Source: Bolinopsis microptera | Taxonomy: Eukaryota > Ctenophora > Tentaculata > Lobata > Bolinopsidae | Assembly (NCBI RefSeq): GCF_026151205.1 | Contig: NC_087082.1 | Location: 8,998,901-9,062,900, forward strand | Reading direction: 5' to 3' | DNA: 64,000 bases | Part shown: positions 1 to 8,963 of the stretch, piece by piece | Layout of the letters: each line of letters opens with the position of its first letter | Numbering within the stretch: position 1 is the first letter of the stretch | Notes under the pieces: model-generated | Databases searched by the model: none | What the model was told of the DNA's origin: nothing | What the model saw: only the letters and a program-made list of their open reading frames with translations | Made by a program: the position numbers and the translations under genes

Positions 1-1068
1 ATGAGAAGCAAGTGTAAGTAAAATAACATTACTGCGTAGAAAAGAAGTAAAGTAAACCAGTGGCTTTACTAGTGTGTAAAAGTACGTTGACACAAAACGA
101 GTGAAATGTGAAGTGAGTCGTTATCGTTGGTAAGGAGGACCCCGGCTTCACGTGATTGTTAAACTCGTAATGCATAGGTTAGCTGAAGGTTGCGTAGAAG
201 AGCACTTCGTTGAGATAAGATAATTCGATAAGTAGAAGCCCCCTTTGAGTTGGATGGGGTAGTTTCATGACTGGTGTTGCGTTTATCTGTACGTTGATTT
301 GATAACTTAATATACTCAGCCGATAACCGTTGCCTGTGTTTTTACGTTGATTCGTAAGATTATTAACCATGTCATTGCACCCAAAGTTAATATGGTTAGA
401 CACGTTGACCAAATAAATTCCAGCTGTAGGAAATTGTTGGAGTGAAACTGGTTGATAACAGGGGTGATAAGACTGTTTAGCGAAGTGTTATCTCACCTAT
501 ATTCCCAAATACTTGGGAAATTTCGGTTGAGTAAATAAAATTAAAAGGCGTTGAATTTGCCGTAAGATTAACCGTGCGAATCGGTTTACGTTGAACATTA
601 GGGGAAGTTCGTTTAGCCTCCCCGGCTTGGAGTCCTCAAATATTATTCCCGCGTGCTGCACTGTGCTAGCAGAAAATCGGGCAAAAATTTAGAACACTAA
701 TCATAGTGTGAACCTGCATCAAAGTTATCATACCAATTTATTCAGCATTAAGACCCAGGTTTGATAACCAAGTCTTCAGAGGAACCCCGCGGATCCCATA
801 ATTTACCATAAAAGTTGCCGTAACAATATGTTAGTAACACCGAAAATACTAACATCCATATAGCTGAATGAAGTAGCAAGTAAGTACTAGTGAAATGTTA
901 ATCACAATGGAAGTTTTACCTTCAAGTGACTACGAAGTACTAACAAGCAGACTATTAGTGCTTAAAGCACGTGAGGTATGATACAATCATCTGACTTAAT
1001 GTTGAGCTTTTAACTCGAGTCAGGCGTTATTGACACGTTGATAAAGTCAAACTCGTGAATAACCTACG
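1..1068 (-). other. 3' non-coding part of the retrotransposon
   Basis: Downstream of the pol stop on the element's sense strand. No envelope-like ORF or other coding region is visible; the one 77-codon ORF has no recognisable feature. Eight copies of CGTTGA (plus strand) lie here, the same density as in gag and pol, so this stretch belongs to the element. It probably contains the 3' untranslated region and perhaps part of the 3' LTR, which I could not delimit. Confidence 0.6.
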
Positions 1069-4000
1069 TCACTTCTTAGAAGATTTCGTTTTGGTTATCT
1101 TCTTTTTTAGGGTTTTAACTGGTGAACTAAATCCATATTTCTTCACCCCAGTTACCCTAGGTCTTAAGCCATAACGAGCATTAGACCTGTGATCCGCAGT
1201 CAGATCTTCTTGTACTTCTGATCTGCTGAGTTCTCTGGAAGCTATAAAGGGAACTTTAACACCCTTTTTCTTACCGTGTTTATCTATGTCCGGCAGAGTT
1301 AGATTCCTGCCACTACCACTCGGTTGATTTTCTGGCTGTTCATTACCAAGCAAAGATGTGCTAGCATCATAGAATGCTTCTTGGTCATCATCTTCATTTT
1401 CTGACTCGTTGATTGAACTAGCAGGCGTTGAAACTACACTACTATCGTTGTTTAACTCACCTACTGGAATAGGTGCAACTCTGGGTTCCAAACTATTCGA
1501 AGGAGAAGGCATTTGTACCTCCTGTTGATCGGCATTTATAGGAGTACCAGTAGAAGTGGTACATTGGTTGGAGACAGTGTTTTGATCTGTCTTCCCTTCA
1601 TTATTGTTTATAGCTTGACTTGAACTGTTATATGTATCAAGTTTAGTGTTCGTTGATAATGGAATATCAATAGATATGATGATGTCATCATCACTTTCGC
1701 TGTCCTCCTTGGGATCAGAAGGTTTGTGATTGGAAATTGAAGTTGATGGTTTATTTTTAGAATTTCCTGTTGATAAATTCTTCTCTAGTTCACCGTCGAT
1801 ATTTGAATATTTAGAGATTTTGTAGTGTTTTAATTTCTCGATATTTACTACTTTTTCTATTCCGTTGACTTGAATAATATAATTCCAATTGTTAATTTTA
1901 TGGGTTATAAGGTAAGGACCGGTCCAGCGTTCACTATATTTGTGCTTTGGTACGTTGACAAGTAGGAAACAGTACTGCCCTTCTTCAAAGAATGGACCCT
2001 TAACTTTTTTGTCATACTGAGTAGCCATATATTGGACTCGTTGTTTAGTGCTGGCTATGACGGATCTGGTTACGTCACGGACTTGCTTATAAAGTTGGTA
2101 AGCATAATTTTCCTCCTTAGAAACATCCTTTTCAGATTGGAGTTTCTCTAATCTGTTGTCGTTGATAAACAGATCCCTAGGCATGATAGGCTCATGACCG
2201 TGGACTAAGTAATATGCCGAATGACCTGTTCTGGAGGATTTCAGCGCGTTGAGCACAAAGGTAATGTACTTAGCGTACAAGTCGTAGTTTTTAAAGTCCT
2301 TATCAGACAAAGTTGAACGAAAGGCTATGTTCAGGCGTCGATTCATGCTTTCAATTTTTCCCTGAGTTTTAGAACTGAAACTAGAGCCTGGCTTATCTTT
2401 AATGTTAAACACTTTGAGAATGGCCTGAAACAGTTTACTGGTGAACCCTGCACCTAAATCGTGGTGAAGGTTGTTAAACATGCCAAATCGCAATATCCAA
2501 TGTTCAATAATTTTCTGTATCGTGACTTCAGCCTTTTGTGACTTAACTGGGATACAAACTAAATAACCGGTGAACATATCAGTGATATTTAATAGGGCTG
2601 TTATGCCTCGTGGAGTAGGCGTTTTAGATACTTCCAAGTGATCAATGGAAATAGCTTGAAAAGGGTGGTTATAAATTATAGGCCGTAGAGGTGCCCTTCG
2701 AAGTGCTTGTGCTTGTTTGGTTCTGTTACACACTAAGCATGCGTTGACCCACAATTCAAATTCTTTACGCATTTTGTAAAAGTAGAATCGTTTGATGCAC
2801 AATTCATAGGAGTTTTCAGCTCCAGGATGACAATTTGAAATTGTGTTATGATACGAGTAGAGTACCCGTTCTATTAATGTGTAAGGTAACACAATAACTT
2901 TAGTGGTTTTCTTGGAATTAGCGTTGATTCTATTGATGTACAATATTCCATTGTTGAAAGTGAGTTGATTGAAATTTTTCCAATAATGGAATGTTTCACA
3001 ATGAGAGCTGCGAGAGTCAATGTTAATTGGTTTTTTGTTGATTTTTACCCAATCAATAACCTCAAGCAATATTTTGTCGTTGAAGTACTCACTGCGTACG
3101 TCATCTAAGGTAATTGGCGTTGTTTCTTTTTCAATACTTTGAAGTAGTACGTTATGCAGCTTGGTTGAATCAAGCTCATCCGATTCTGATGATTCTTCAT
3201 CAGTTGAACTCACACATGAGTCGCCAAAGCCGTATTTGTTCGTCTGGCAAATATTATCCTCATTATAATTGAGCATATCAGAGTCGTTGATTTTACTGAT
3301 TTCTGATGTTTGTGTGCCTTGTGAGACTACACCTGCCAGATTTTTGGCATTAAAATCGTTGATTTTATTGTCAAAAACGCAATTTTTTGCAGTGACGTTG
3401 GTATTACGGGTTTGAGTTTGAGCATTAGTTGACTTCACTTCAAACGGTCCCCAACGAGAAAGATAATCACTTATTTTGATCTCTTCACTTTTTCCACTTA
3501 TATGTTGAATTTTAAAAGTGAAACCTGCAAGCATAGCTAAGCGTCGTTGCATATAAGAATTTTCCTTATGAAAAATAGATTGTAATGAAAGCAGAGCAAC
3601 ACAATCTGTTTTTACAATAAAGGGAGTTGCGTGCAAGAGGATTCGCCAATGTTTTAATGCGGCTAGCAATCCTAACATTTCAAGTTTAGTAGCGCCCAAT
3701 TTCTGTTGATGCTTTGGTACGCTTTTACTGAAATAAGCAACTATTCTACGTTGATTACCATCCCACTGAGTTAACGTAGCACCATGTCCAGCTTTGCTGC
3801 TGTCGATAGTTACTATGTATGATTGATATTTGTCAGTATAATCGACAATACCTAATATGGGAGCTGTCATTAAAGCAGTACGAAGTTTAGACCAACTTTC
3901 GTGACAAGAATCGTCCCAGTTAAATGGGGCGTTTTTCTGCAGCAGGTTGTATAATGGAGCGGCAGTTTGAGCGAAATGTTGAATGTGATTTCTGTGATAG

Positions 4001-5781
4001 TTTAACATACCTAGAAAGCTCTGTAAAGACTTAACGTTGATGGGAGGAGGCAGCTTTTTAATAGCTTGAATTTTGTCGTCCGAAACTTGTAACCCTTTTT
4101 CACTGAGAGTGTGTCCGACAAAATTGACCTCTCTGGCCATGAGATTTGTTTTATTGGGATTACATTTGAGATTACCCCATTCTAATCGTTGAAACATAAA
4201 TCTTAGCCGTTTGATGTGTTCCCTCTCAGTGTTAGATGCCATAAGCAAATCGTCGATAAAGAAGCATAATGACGAGAAAGGCGTAGATTCGAACAAGAGT
4301 CCCATTGCGCGGGAAAATTCCGCAGACGAGTTGATAGCACCCTGGATCATTCTGTTAAACATATAGCGTCGTTGATTGTATGTGAACGCCGTTAAGTGGC
4401 GTGAATTTTGCTCTAAACCAATTTGAGTAAAACTGGAGGTTAGATCAAAATTTGACCAGAATTTACCTTCTGTCATTTTGTCGAGGATGTTGTTAATACG
4501 AGGTAATTCGTAATTATCCTTAATGACCTGAGAGTTAAGAGCTCTCGCATCCACCAGGAATCTGTGAGGATTGGCCGTTGATTTAGAATTTGGTTTGACT
4601 GCTAAGAAGACAGGAAGATTCCATATAGAGAATCTGCATTTAGATATTTGACCAGATTTTTCCAAGTTCTCTATCTGTTGATCCATAAATGGTTGCATCT
4701 TATAAGATGTTTGGCGCGTTGGTACCCATTTAGGAGTAAAGTCTCTTTTGAGAGTAAGCCTTGCTTCGTAGAATGAAGCGCATCCTAGATCGAATTTGTC
4801 TCTGGAAAAGCAGTGACTAAATTCCGTTATTAAGGACTTAAGCTCGTTTCTGTAATTTTCAGAAACATCTATTTTGTCAATTTTCAGTTGTTTGATTAAA
4901 TTTTCGGGATTATCCCATTTTCCTTTTTCCCGTGTAACTTCAACGGGTTCAGCTGTTGATAGTCTCGGAACGTTGATAGAAGCATCGTAGAAATCAGTAG
5001 CTTTCTTAATAACATGTGCTTCTTGAATTGAACCAAAAGGTTGAAATGGTTCAATAAATGCCAACAGTTGATTTTTGTAGACTGTTACTTCCCAGGGCAT
5101 TGGGTTGATACAGTGTATGGGTACTAAGTTCTTGTTAGAATAAGATATAGACCCAGTAACAAAAATGCCATTTGATTCGGCTAATTTCTTGTAAGGTTCT
5201 ATAATTCCCTCATAGTTTGTCGTGGTATTACAAACAGGGATCTTGCCGTTGACGTAGCAAGCTGTTTTAGCTGGTATTTTAATGGTTCTGTTGCATCTTA
5301 TTTTCATTCTAGATTTTATAGCAACAGGTTTGTTAATGAAGGTAACGTTGTTGTTATGGGGCATTTGAATCAATTTATGTGGTACGTTGATACACATGTT
5401 GAATTTCTTCATGAGATCCATACCCATCAAGATCTCAGAATCAAGATTATCACTAACTACAAATATGTGTCGTTGACTAGCTTTACCCAGTTGGAGGGAC
5501 AGGACTATCTCCCCTCTCATAGGGATGATCTTCTTACCTAATCCTGCTATGAGTTTATTAGTAGGTCTGATGTTAAGTTCCAGATTCATTAAGTAGATTA
5601 TTCTACTAGACACTAAGCTGATTGTTGCACCTGTGTCCACTAAAACGTTGCACATAGTATTTTCACAATATCCGTTGACAATAATTTGGTTATAGGGGTT
5701 TAATCGAGGTTGTAAATAGTTACTTCTATTGTTATTAGAGGCAATATTTTCGTTGAAATGAGAGAATTCACAACCCCTTTT
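1069..5781 (-). CDS. pol: Pol polyprotein (protease, RT, RNase H, integrase)
   Basis: About 1570 codons are open without interruption. Counting from position 5790, the aspartic protease motif LVDTGA is near residue 51. Reverse transcriptase follows with FDLTSSF (motif A) and FIDD (motif C, near residue 510). RNase H has TIDSSKAGHG near 660. The integrase has an H-H-C-C zinc-binding region (about 985-1020) and a D, D(35)E triad: IDHLEV, HDLGAGF, GKIES. A long acidic and Ser-rich C-terminal tail ends in a Lys-rich stretch; I see no chromodomain. The frame has no ATG of its own at the 5' end. Its first open codons upstream of 5781 lie in the hAT-like insertion and are not native. Pol is in the -1 frame relative to gag, so it was probably made as Gag-Pol by frameshifting. 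Confidence 0.93.
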   Translation of the reverse strand, partial: KRGCEFSHFNENIASNNNRSNYLQPRLNPYNQIIVNGYCENTMCNVLVDTGATISLVSSRIIYLMNLELNIRPTNKLIAGLGKKIIPMRGEIVLSLQLGKASQRHIFVVSDNLDSEILMGMDLMKKFNMCINVPHKLIQMPHNNNVTFINKPVAIKSRMKIRCNRTIKIPAKTACYVNGKIPVCNTTTNYEGIIEPYKKLAESNGIFVTGSISYSNKNLVPIHCINPMPWEVTVYKNQLLAFIEPFQPFGSIQEAHVIKKATDFYDASINVPRLSTAEPVEVTREKGKWDNPENLIKQLKIDKIDVSENYRNELKSLITEFSHCFSRDKFDLGCASFYEARLTLKRDFTPKWVPTRQTSYKMQPFMDQQIENLEKSGQISKCRFSIWNLPVFLAVKPNSKSTANPHRFLVDARALNSQVIKDNYELPRINNILDKMTEGKFWSNFDLTSSFTQIGLEQNSRHLTAFTYNQRRYMFNRMIQGAINSSAEFSRAMGLLFESTPFSSLCFFIDDLLMASNTEREHIKRLRFMFQRLEWGNLKCNPNKTNLMAREVNFVGHTLSEKGLQVSDDKIQAIKKLPPPINVKSLQSFLGMLNYHRNHIQHFAQTAAPLYNLLQKNAPFNWDDSCHESWSKLRTALMTAPILGIVDYTDKYQSYIVTIDSSKAGHGATLTQWDGNQRRIVAYFSKSVPKHQQKLGATKLEMLGLLAALKHWRILLHATPFIVKTDCVALLSLQSIFHKENSYMQRRLAMLAGFTFKIQHISGKSEEIKISDYLSRWGPFEVKSTNAQTQTRNTNVTAKNCVFDNKINDFNAKNLAGVVSQGTQTSEISKINDSDMLNYNEDNICQTNKYGFGDSCVSSTDEESSESDELDSTKLHNVLLQSIEKETTPITLDDVRSEYFNDKILLEVIDWVKINKKPINIDSRSSHCETFHYWKNFNQLTFNNGILYINRINANSKKTTKVIVLPYTLIERVLYSYHNTISNCHPGAENSYELCIKRFYFYKMRKEFELWVNACLVCNRTKQAQALRRAPLRPIIYNHPFQAISIDHLEVSKTPTPRGITALLNITDMFTGYLVCIPVKSQKAEVTIQKIIEHWILRFGMFNNLHHDLGAGFTSKLFQAILKVFNIKDKPGSSFSSKTQGKIESMNRRLNIAFRSTLSDKDFKNYDLYAKYITFVLNALKSSRTGHSAYYLVHGHEPIMPRDLFINDNRLEKLQSEKDVSKEENYAYQLYKQVRDVTRSVIASTKQRVQYMATQYDKKVKGPFFEEGQYCFLLVNVPKHKYSERWTGPYLITHKINNWNYIIQVNGIEKVVNIEKLKHYKISKYSNIDGELEKNLSTGNSKNKPSTSISNHKPSDPKEDSESDDDIIISIDIPLSTNTKLDTYNSSSQAINNNEGKTDQNTVSNQCTTSTGTPINADQQEVQMPSPSNSLEPRVAPIPVGELNNDSSVVSTPASSINESENEDDDQEAFYDASTSLLGNEQPENQPSGSGRNLTLPDIDKHGKKKGVKVPFIASRELSRSEVQEDLTADHRSNARYGLRPRVTGVKKYGFSSPVKTLKKKITKTKSSKK
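5774..5781. repeat. Target-site duplication, left copy
   Basis: CCCCTTTT directly left of the terminal inverted repeat at 5782. The identical 8-mer follows the right terminus at 7013. Eight-base duplications are typical of hAT-superfamily insertions. Confidence 0.9.
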
Positions 5782-7012
5782 CAGAGGCACATATTAGGTG
5801 CGATGGGTGCGGGATCGCACAATTTACCGTTTTCCGCACATTTCCGCATAATTTATTGTTTTCCGCACACTTCCGCACATTTTGTAATTTTCTGCATGTT
5901 TCCGCATAATCTAGCATTTTCCGCGTAATTTCGCATAATTTTGAAATTTTCGCGTTAAGATTTTTGAGTGTAAAAACCAAAATATGTTAAAAGTCGGGCC
6001 CTTTTAGGACCGTGACTCAGGCCCTTTTAGGACCGTGACTCAGGCCCTTTCGGGACCGTGACCCAGGCCCTTTTGGAACTCATACATAGGCCACGTGACC
6101 CAGTTACCACGTGACCCAGGCCCTTTCGGGACCCTGACCCAGGCCCTTTCGGGACCGTGACCCAGGCCCTTTCGGGACCCTGACCCAGGCCCTTTCGGGA
6201 CCGTGACCCAGGCCCTTTTGGAACTCATACCTAGGCCACGTGACCCAGTTACCACGTGACCCAGGCCCTTTCGGGACCCTGACCCAGGCCCTTTCGGGAC
6301 CGTGACCCAGGCCCTTTTGGAACTCATGCCTAGGCCACGTGACCCGGTTACCACGTGACCCAGGCCCTTTCGGGACCATGACCCAGGACATTTCGGGACC
6401 GTTACCCAGGCCCTTTCGGGACCGTGACCCAGGCCCTTTCGGGACCGTGACCCAGGCCGTTATGGAACCCTCGTCGTTACCGTACTTCGATCATACCTGC
6501 AGCCCTTTTTATCGGGTAATGAGCTCTATTCGTTGTAGCGTTGGCTTCATAGTGGGCTTAATGGATCTTGGATCAAATGGTTTACAAGTACTGACGATTA
6601 ATGCCAACAAGCGTGTCACATATTTGCGATCACGCATGGGATCTGATCGACTCTATCAAGAGGCGTCTTCAAATAACTGTCTCCTGATCTCTACCAGATC
6701 AAGTCACTGTTCTCAGATAACTGAATCTCAATATAGGTTCAATCATGGTCTTAGTAAAGAACTACACCCTCAGTAACACATAAACAGACCTATTTTTGAT
6801 AAGAGCGGCGGTTATACGTTTAGAATTTCCAAAGTCCTTGAGAAAATGCAAAAGAAAACCGCGCAATTCCCGCACAAATTTCGAAAAAATCGTCGCACAT
6901 TTGCCGCATAATTGGTAAAAATGTATCGCACCTTACCGCATATTTTACCTTTATAGTCGGGTGCGGTACCGCATAATTTCGATTTTTTTACCGCACCTAA
7001 TATGTGCCTCTG
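5782..7012. mobile_element. Non-autonomous hAT-like element inserted between gag and pol
   Basis: The element is 1231 bp with terminal inverted repeats of about 21 bp, starting CAGAGGCACATATTAGGTGC on the left and the reverse complement on the right. CCCCTTTT is duplicated on both sides. A CAGNG start and 8-bp duplication are hallmarks of the hAT superfamily. Subterminal zones (about 5810-5960 and 6850-6990) are dense in CCGCA/TGCGG words, plausible transposase-binding repeats. The centre holds a 23-bp minisatellite and about 500 bp of unique DNA. No transposase is encoded; long ORFs across the minisatellite are repeat artefacts. It contains none of the CGTTGA hexamers that fill the host retrotransposon. 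Confidence 0.9.
5997..6466. repeat. 23-bp GC-rich minisatellite inside the hAT-like element
   Basis: Repeats of a unit close to GGCCCTTTCGGGACCGTGAC plus CCA. Some units carry CCTGACC or TTTTAGG variants. A longer block with GGAACTCATA and GTTACCACGTGACC recurs about every 130 bp, giving a higher-order pattern. Every frame on the minus strand reads as repetitive peptide, so no protein is claimed. Confidence 0.9.
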
Positions 7013-7020
7013 CCCCTTTT
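7013..7020. repeat. Target-site duplication, right copy
   Basis: CCCCTTTT immediately after the right terminus of the hAT-like element, identical to 5774-5781. Its last base is also the last base of the gag stop codon. Confidence 0.9.
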
Positions 7021-7029
7021 TAGTTTAAA
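7020..7029 (-). promoter_or_regulatory. Probable -1 ribosomal frameshift site at the gag stop
   Basis: On the minus strand 7029-7023 reads TTTAAAC and 7022-7020 reads TAA. The gag frame divides the heptamer as T TTA AAC, the X XXY YYZ arrangement of known slippery sites. A one-base backward slip skips the adjacent stop and enters the frame in which pol is open. The downstream sequence that would have held a stimulatory structure is now separated by the hAT-like insertion. In this copy the -1 frame meets a stop within the insert. Confidence 0.75.
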
Positions 7030-8375
7030 CCGTTATGATTTTGTATCGTTGATTGGTCAGTTGGAATCTGATTACTCCTAGAGACATGTTGTTGTGTATC
7101 AGGATTAGACGGAGGGAGATTCCTTCCATATTGTTGGAACTGTTCGCAATGTTGCATTGCTGGACGTTGACTTACAAAATGATTTACTGTATTATAAGAA
7201 CAGTTTCGTTGAATATGACCTTGTTGTTTACAGCTATAACAAGTTACGTTACGATGGAAATTGTTTCCATAGGCATAACGGTCATTCCTTCTGTAATTAT
7301 CGTTGTTATTATAATCATTGCGATAATTATACCTTTTATATTCCGGAGTCCTGGATCTACCTCGTCTATCGTTGAATCGACCAGGAGTATTAGACCTATA
7401 TCTACTGGAGTCACGTGACGACGATCTCCTACGAGATCTGTCATAGTTGTCACTTCGTTGATTTCCTTGATTGCTATCCCTATCTCTGGGTCGAGATCTG
7501 TTGTGGTCTCTTGACGAAGATCTGTCTCTCCGTTGATGATAATCGGAGTTTGAGGCTCTATTGGGAGACTCCGATTTACTATATCGTTGATTATTATAAG
7601 ACTCATTTCGTGGATAATCAGGTTTTTCTCTTTCCGGTTTGAACGAGTAAGTTGACTCTTTAAGAATCGAATTTACCTCCGGTTCCTCGTTGAGCATTTC
7701 GTTGACTTTTTCTAAGCGTTTTGCTAGGGTTATTGCATTTTTGAACGTTGATAAAGATGATGCTTCATTAAGTTTTCTCCTCATTTGAGGATCTTTAACT
7801 CCCCGTAGGAATGCTATTAGACAATTTTCTTCAGCATCTTGCGTGTTAGAATATGCAATCATTGCTTTTTCTCTGAGACGAAATGCGTAATCCGCAATGT
7901 TTTCGTCAACTTTTTGACGACATTCCATCACTTCGTTTTTGAGTGAGATGGACATGTCCGCGTAGATTGCTCGCTTGTAAATTGGACAGAAAAGTTGAGC
8001 ATTAGCTTTTTGTTCGTTGGTAAGTTCTACATTTCTTAATTGTGAATAAGTTTCATCGTCCAAATTTTGTAGAAAAAACATGTTAAGGTTTGGATCGTTG
8101 ATTTTTGCTATGTAAACGTATTCTTGGAATCGTTCACAATATCTTGAGAAATTGTCTGTTTTGACAAATTTGGGCATTTTCGTTGATTGTGAAATTTTTA
8201 ATTTTGCTAGTGCCTCTGTTAAACCTGGCTGACCACCGTTGGTTTGGGCTGCAGTTTGAGTAATCTGTGCTTGTAATTCTAATAAATCTACAGCCTCTTG
8301 TTTAATAAGAGTAGCGTTCTCACCTGCTTCGTCGATAATGGTTTTGAGTTGTTGAAGAAGTTGCTCTTTAGACAT
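7020..8375 (-). CDS. gag: Gag polyprotein with RS-rich region and CCHC zinc knuckle
   Basis: 451 codons from the ATG at 8375 to TAA at 7020-7022. The N-terminal two thirds has the retrotransposon capsid look: an Ile/Leu-rich helix start, then FSRYCERFQEYV and later IADYAFRLREKA and AFLRGVKDP. Residues about 270-345 are rich in Arg-Ser, Asp-Arg and Ser-Arg dipeptides, like the RS domain of splicing factors. One zinc knuckle, C-X2-C-X4-H-X4-C (CYSCKQQGHIQRNC), lies near residue 377. The C-terminal 60 residues are Gln/Asn-rich. The ORF is intact, and the stop directly follows a slippery heptamer that would lead into pol. The RS region before the knuckle is not a usual Gag feature. Confidence 0.93.
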   Translation of the reverse strand: MSKEQLLQQLKTIIDEAGENATLIKQEAVDLLELQAQITQTAAQTNGGQPGLTEALAKLKISQSTKMPKFVKTDNFSRYCERFQEYVYIAKINDPNLNMFFLQNLDDETYSQLRNVELTNEQKANAQLFCPIYKRAIYADMSISLKNEVMECRQKVDENIADYAFRLREKAMIAYSNTQDAEENCLIAFLRGVKDPQMRRKLNEASSLSTFKNAITLAKRLEKVNEMLNEEPEVNSILKESTYSFKPEREKPDYPRNESYNNQRYSKSESPNRASNSDYHQRRDRSSSRDHNRSRPRDRDSNQGNQRSDNYDRSRRRSSSRDSSRYRSNTPGRFNDRRGRSRTPEYKRYNYRNDYNNNDNYRRNDRYAYGNNFHRNVTCYSCKQQGHIQRNCSYNTVNHFVSQRPAMQHCEQFQQYGRNLPPSNPDTQQHVSRSNQIPTDQSTIQNHNGLN

Positions 8376-8880
8376 GTCTAGTTGTTCTCCTCTGGATCAG
8401 TTGTTTTTTTTTTGGATCGGGCTCCACTTATTATAAATGACCCGTTTATAGGCTATTAGTTTTAGGTCCTGTCTAACGTTGAACAATTAAAACAGTTGGA
8501 TAAAATACGAATAAAAGTAACGTTGACAATCAGTATAATATCAAGACGATAAAGATGGGAGTAAAGAGTCTATTCAGTAACTCAGTAAAGTCCGTGGCAA
8601 ATCTCCCGTGCTAGAATCGAAGTGCCCTCTCCTTGCTGAAGTCTGCTTAGACACGTATTGCGATGTTGCTGTGACGTCACGTTGTAGTGCAGATAAGCTG
8701 GGATAAGAGCGGTGTCCGGTGTCCAGGCGATGTGTCCTGCTCCTAGTCGTGGACGCGTTGACTGTGTTAGTAATAAGCCACTGAGTTGACGGCTGTATTA
8801 CTTCGTTGTTAAAGTGATCTTCTGTTAATCAGTTGAACTGTGGGAGAGCGTGGTTAAGCTTAAAGTTAAGAAGTTAAAAC
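8376..8880 (-). other. 5' leader and presumed 5' LTR region of the retrotransposon
   Basis: Upstream of the gag ATG on the sense strand. It carries four CGTTGA (plus strand) hexamers between 8476 and 8930. A sense-strand TGGAGCCCGATCC (around 8425) might be a tRNA primer-binding site, but the tRNA was not identified. LTR boundaries could not be fixed without the second LTR. Confidence 0.4.
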
Positions 8881-8963
8881 TTGTTATACAGAAAGTATAA
8901 CAAATCCTCTCTACCAAAACGTTGAAAGAAGAAGTTTAAACTTGTTATACAGAAGGTATAACA
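8879..8963. repeat. Two copies of a short palindrome at the LINE 3' end
   Basis: CTTGTTATAC-AGAA(A/G)-GTATAACAAG occurs at about 8879-8902 and 8940-8963. Each can fold as a 10-bp stem with a 4-5-base loop. They lie at the 3' end of the LINE remnant, where some LINE RNAs carry RT-recognition stem-loops or tandem tails. Confidence 0.6.

Larger units (their letters stand above)
1..8880 (-). mobile_element. Ty3/gypsy-type LTR retrotransposon, left end beyond the window
   Basis: Gag (8375-7020) and Pol (about 5781-1069) are read from the minus strand in the order protease, reverse transcriptase, RNase H, integrase, which is the Ty3/gypsy order. I could not match any stretch of 1-1068 to 8376-8880, so no LTR pair is resolved and the 3' LTR probably lies left of position 1. 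The right limit is set by a decayed LINE that starts near 8880 and is uncertain by tens of bases. Both large ORFs are open, so the copy is young. It is inactivated by a hAT-like insertion at 5782-7012. A strand-biased hexamer (TCAACG on the sense strand) marks the element from end to end. Confidence 0.9.
85..8924 (-). repeat. Dispersed strand-specific hexamer TCAACG (about 47 copies)
   Basis: By eye I count 47 CGTTGA on the plus strand (TCAACG on the retrotransposon's RNA strand): 8 in 1-1068, 23 in pol, 12 in gag and 4 upstream of gag. There are none in the hAT-like insert at 5782-7012. Only one TCAACG was seen on the plus strand of the same region. The hexamer falls in all three codon phases (for example ATC AAC G, TCA ACG, T CAA CG) and in non-coding parts, so amino-acid usage does not explain it. 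Confidence 0.85.

Noticed and set aside
1-1068. Envelope gene or 3' LTR
   Set aside because: No membrane-protein ORF, and no repeat shared with the region right of gag was found.
5782-5790. Native start of pol at about 5790
   Set aside because: The bases at 5782-5790 belong to the terminal repeat of the hAT-like insertion and the codon there is GTG, so it is not the native pol start.
6040-6776. ORFs inside the hAT-like element as transposase
   Set aside because: They run through the 23-bp minisatellite and show no hAT catalytic or dimerisation motif.
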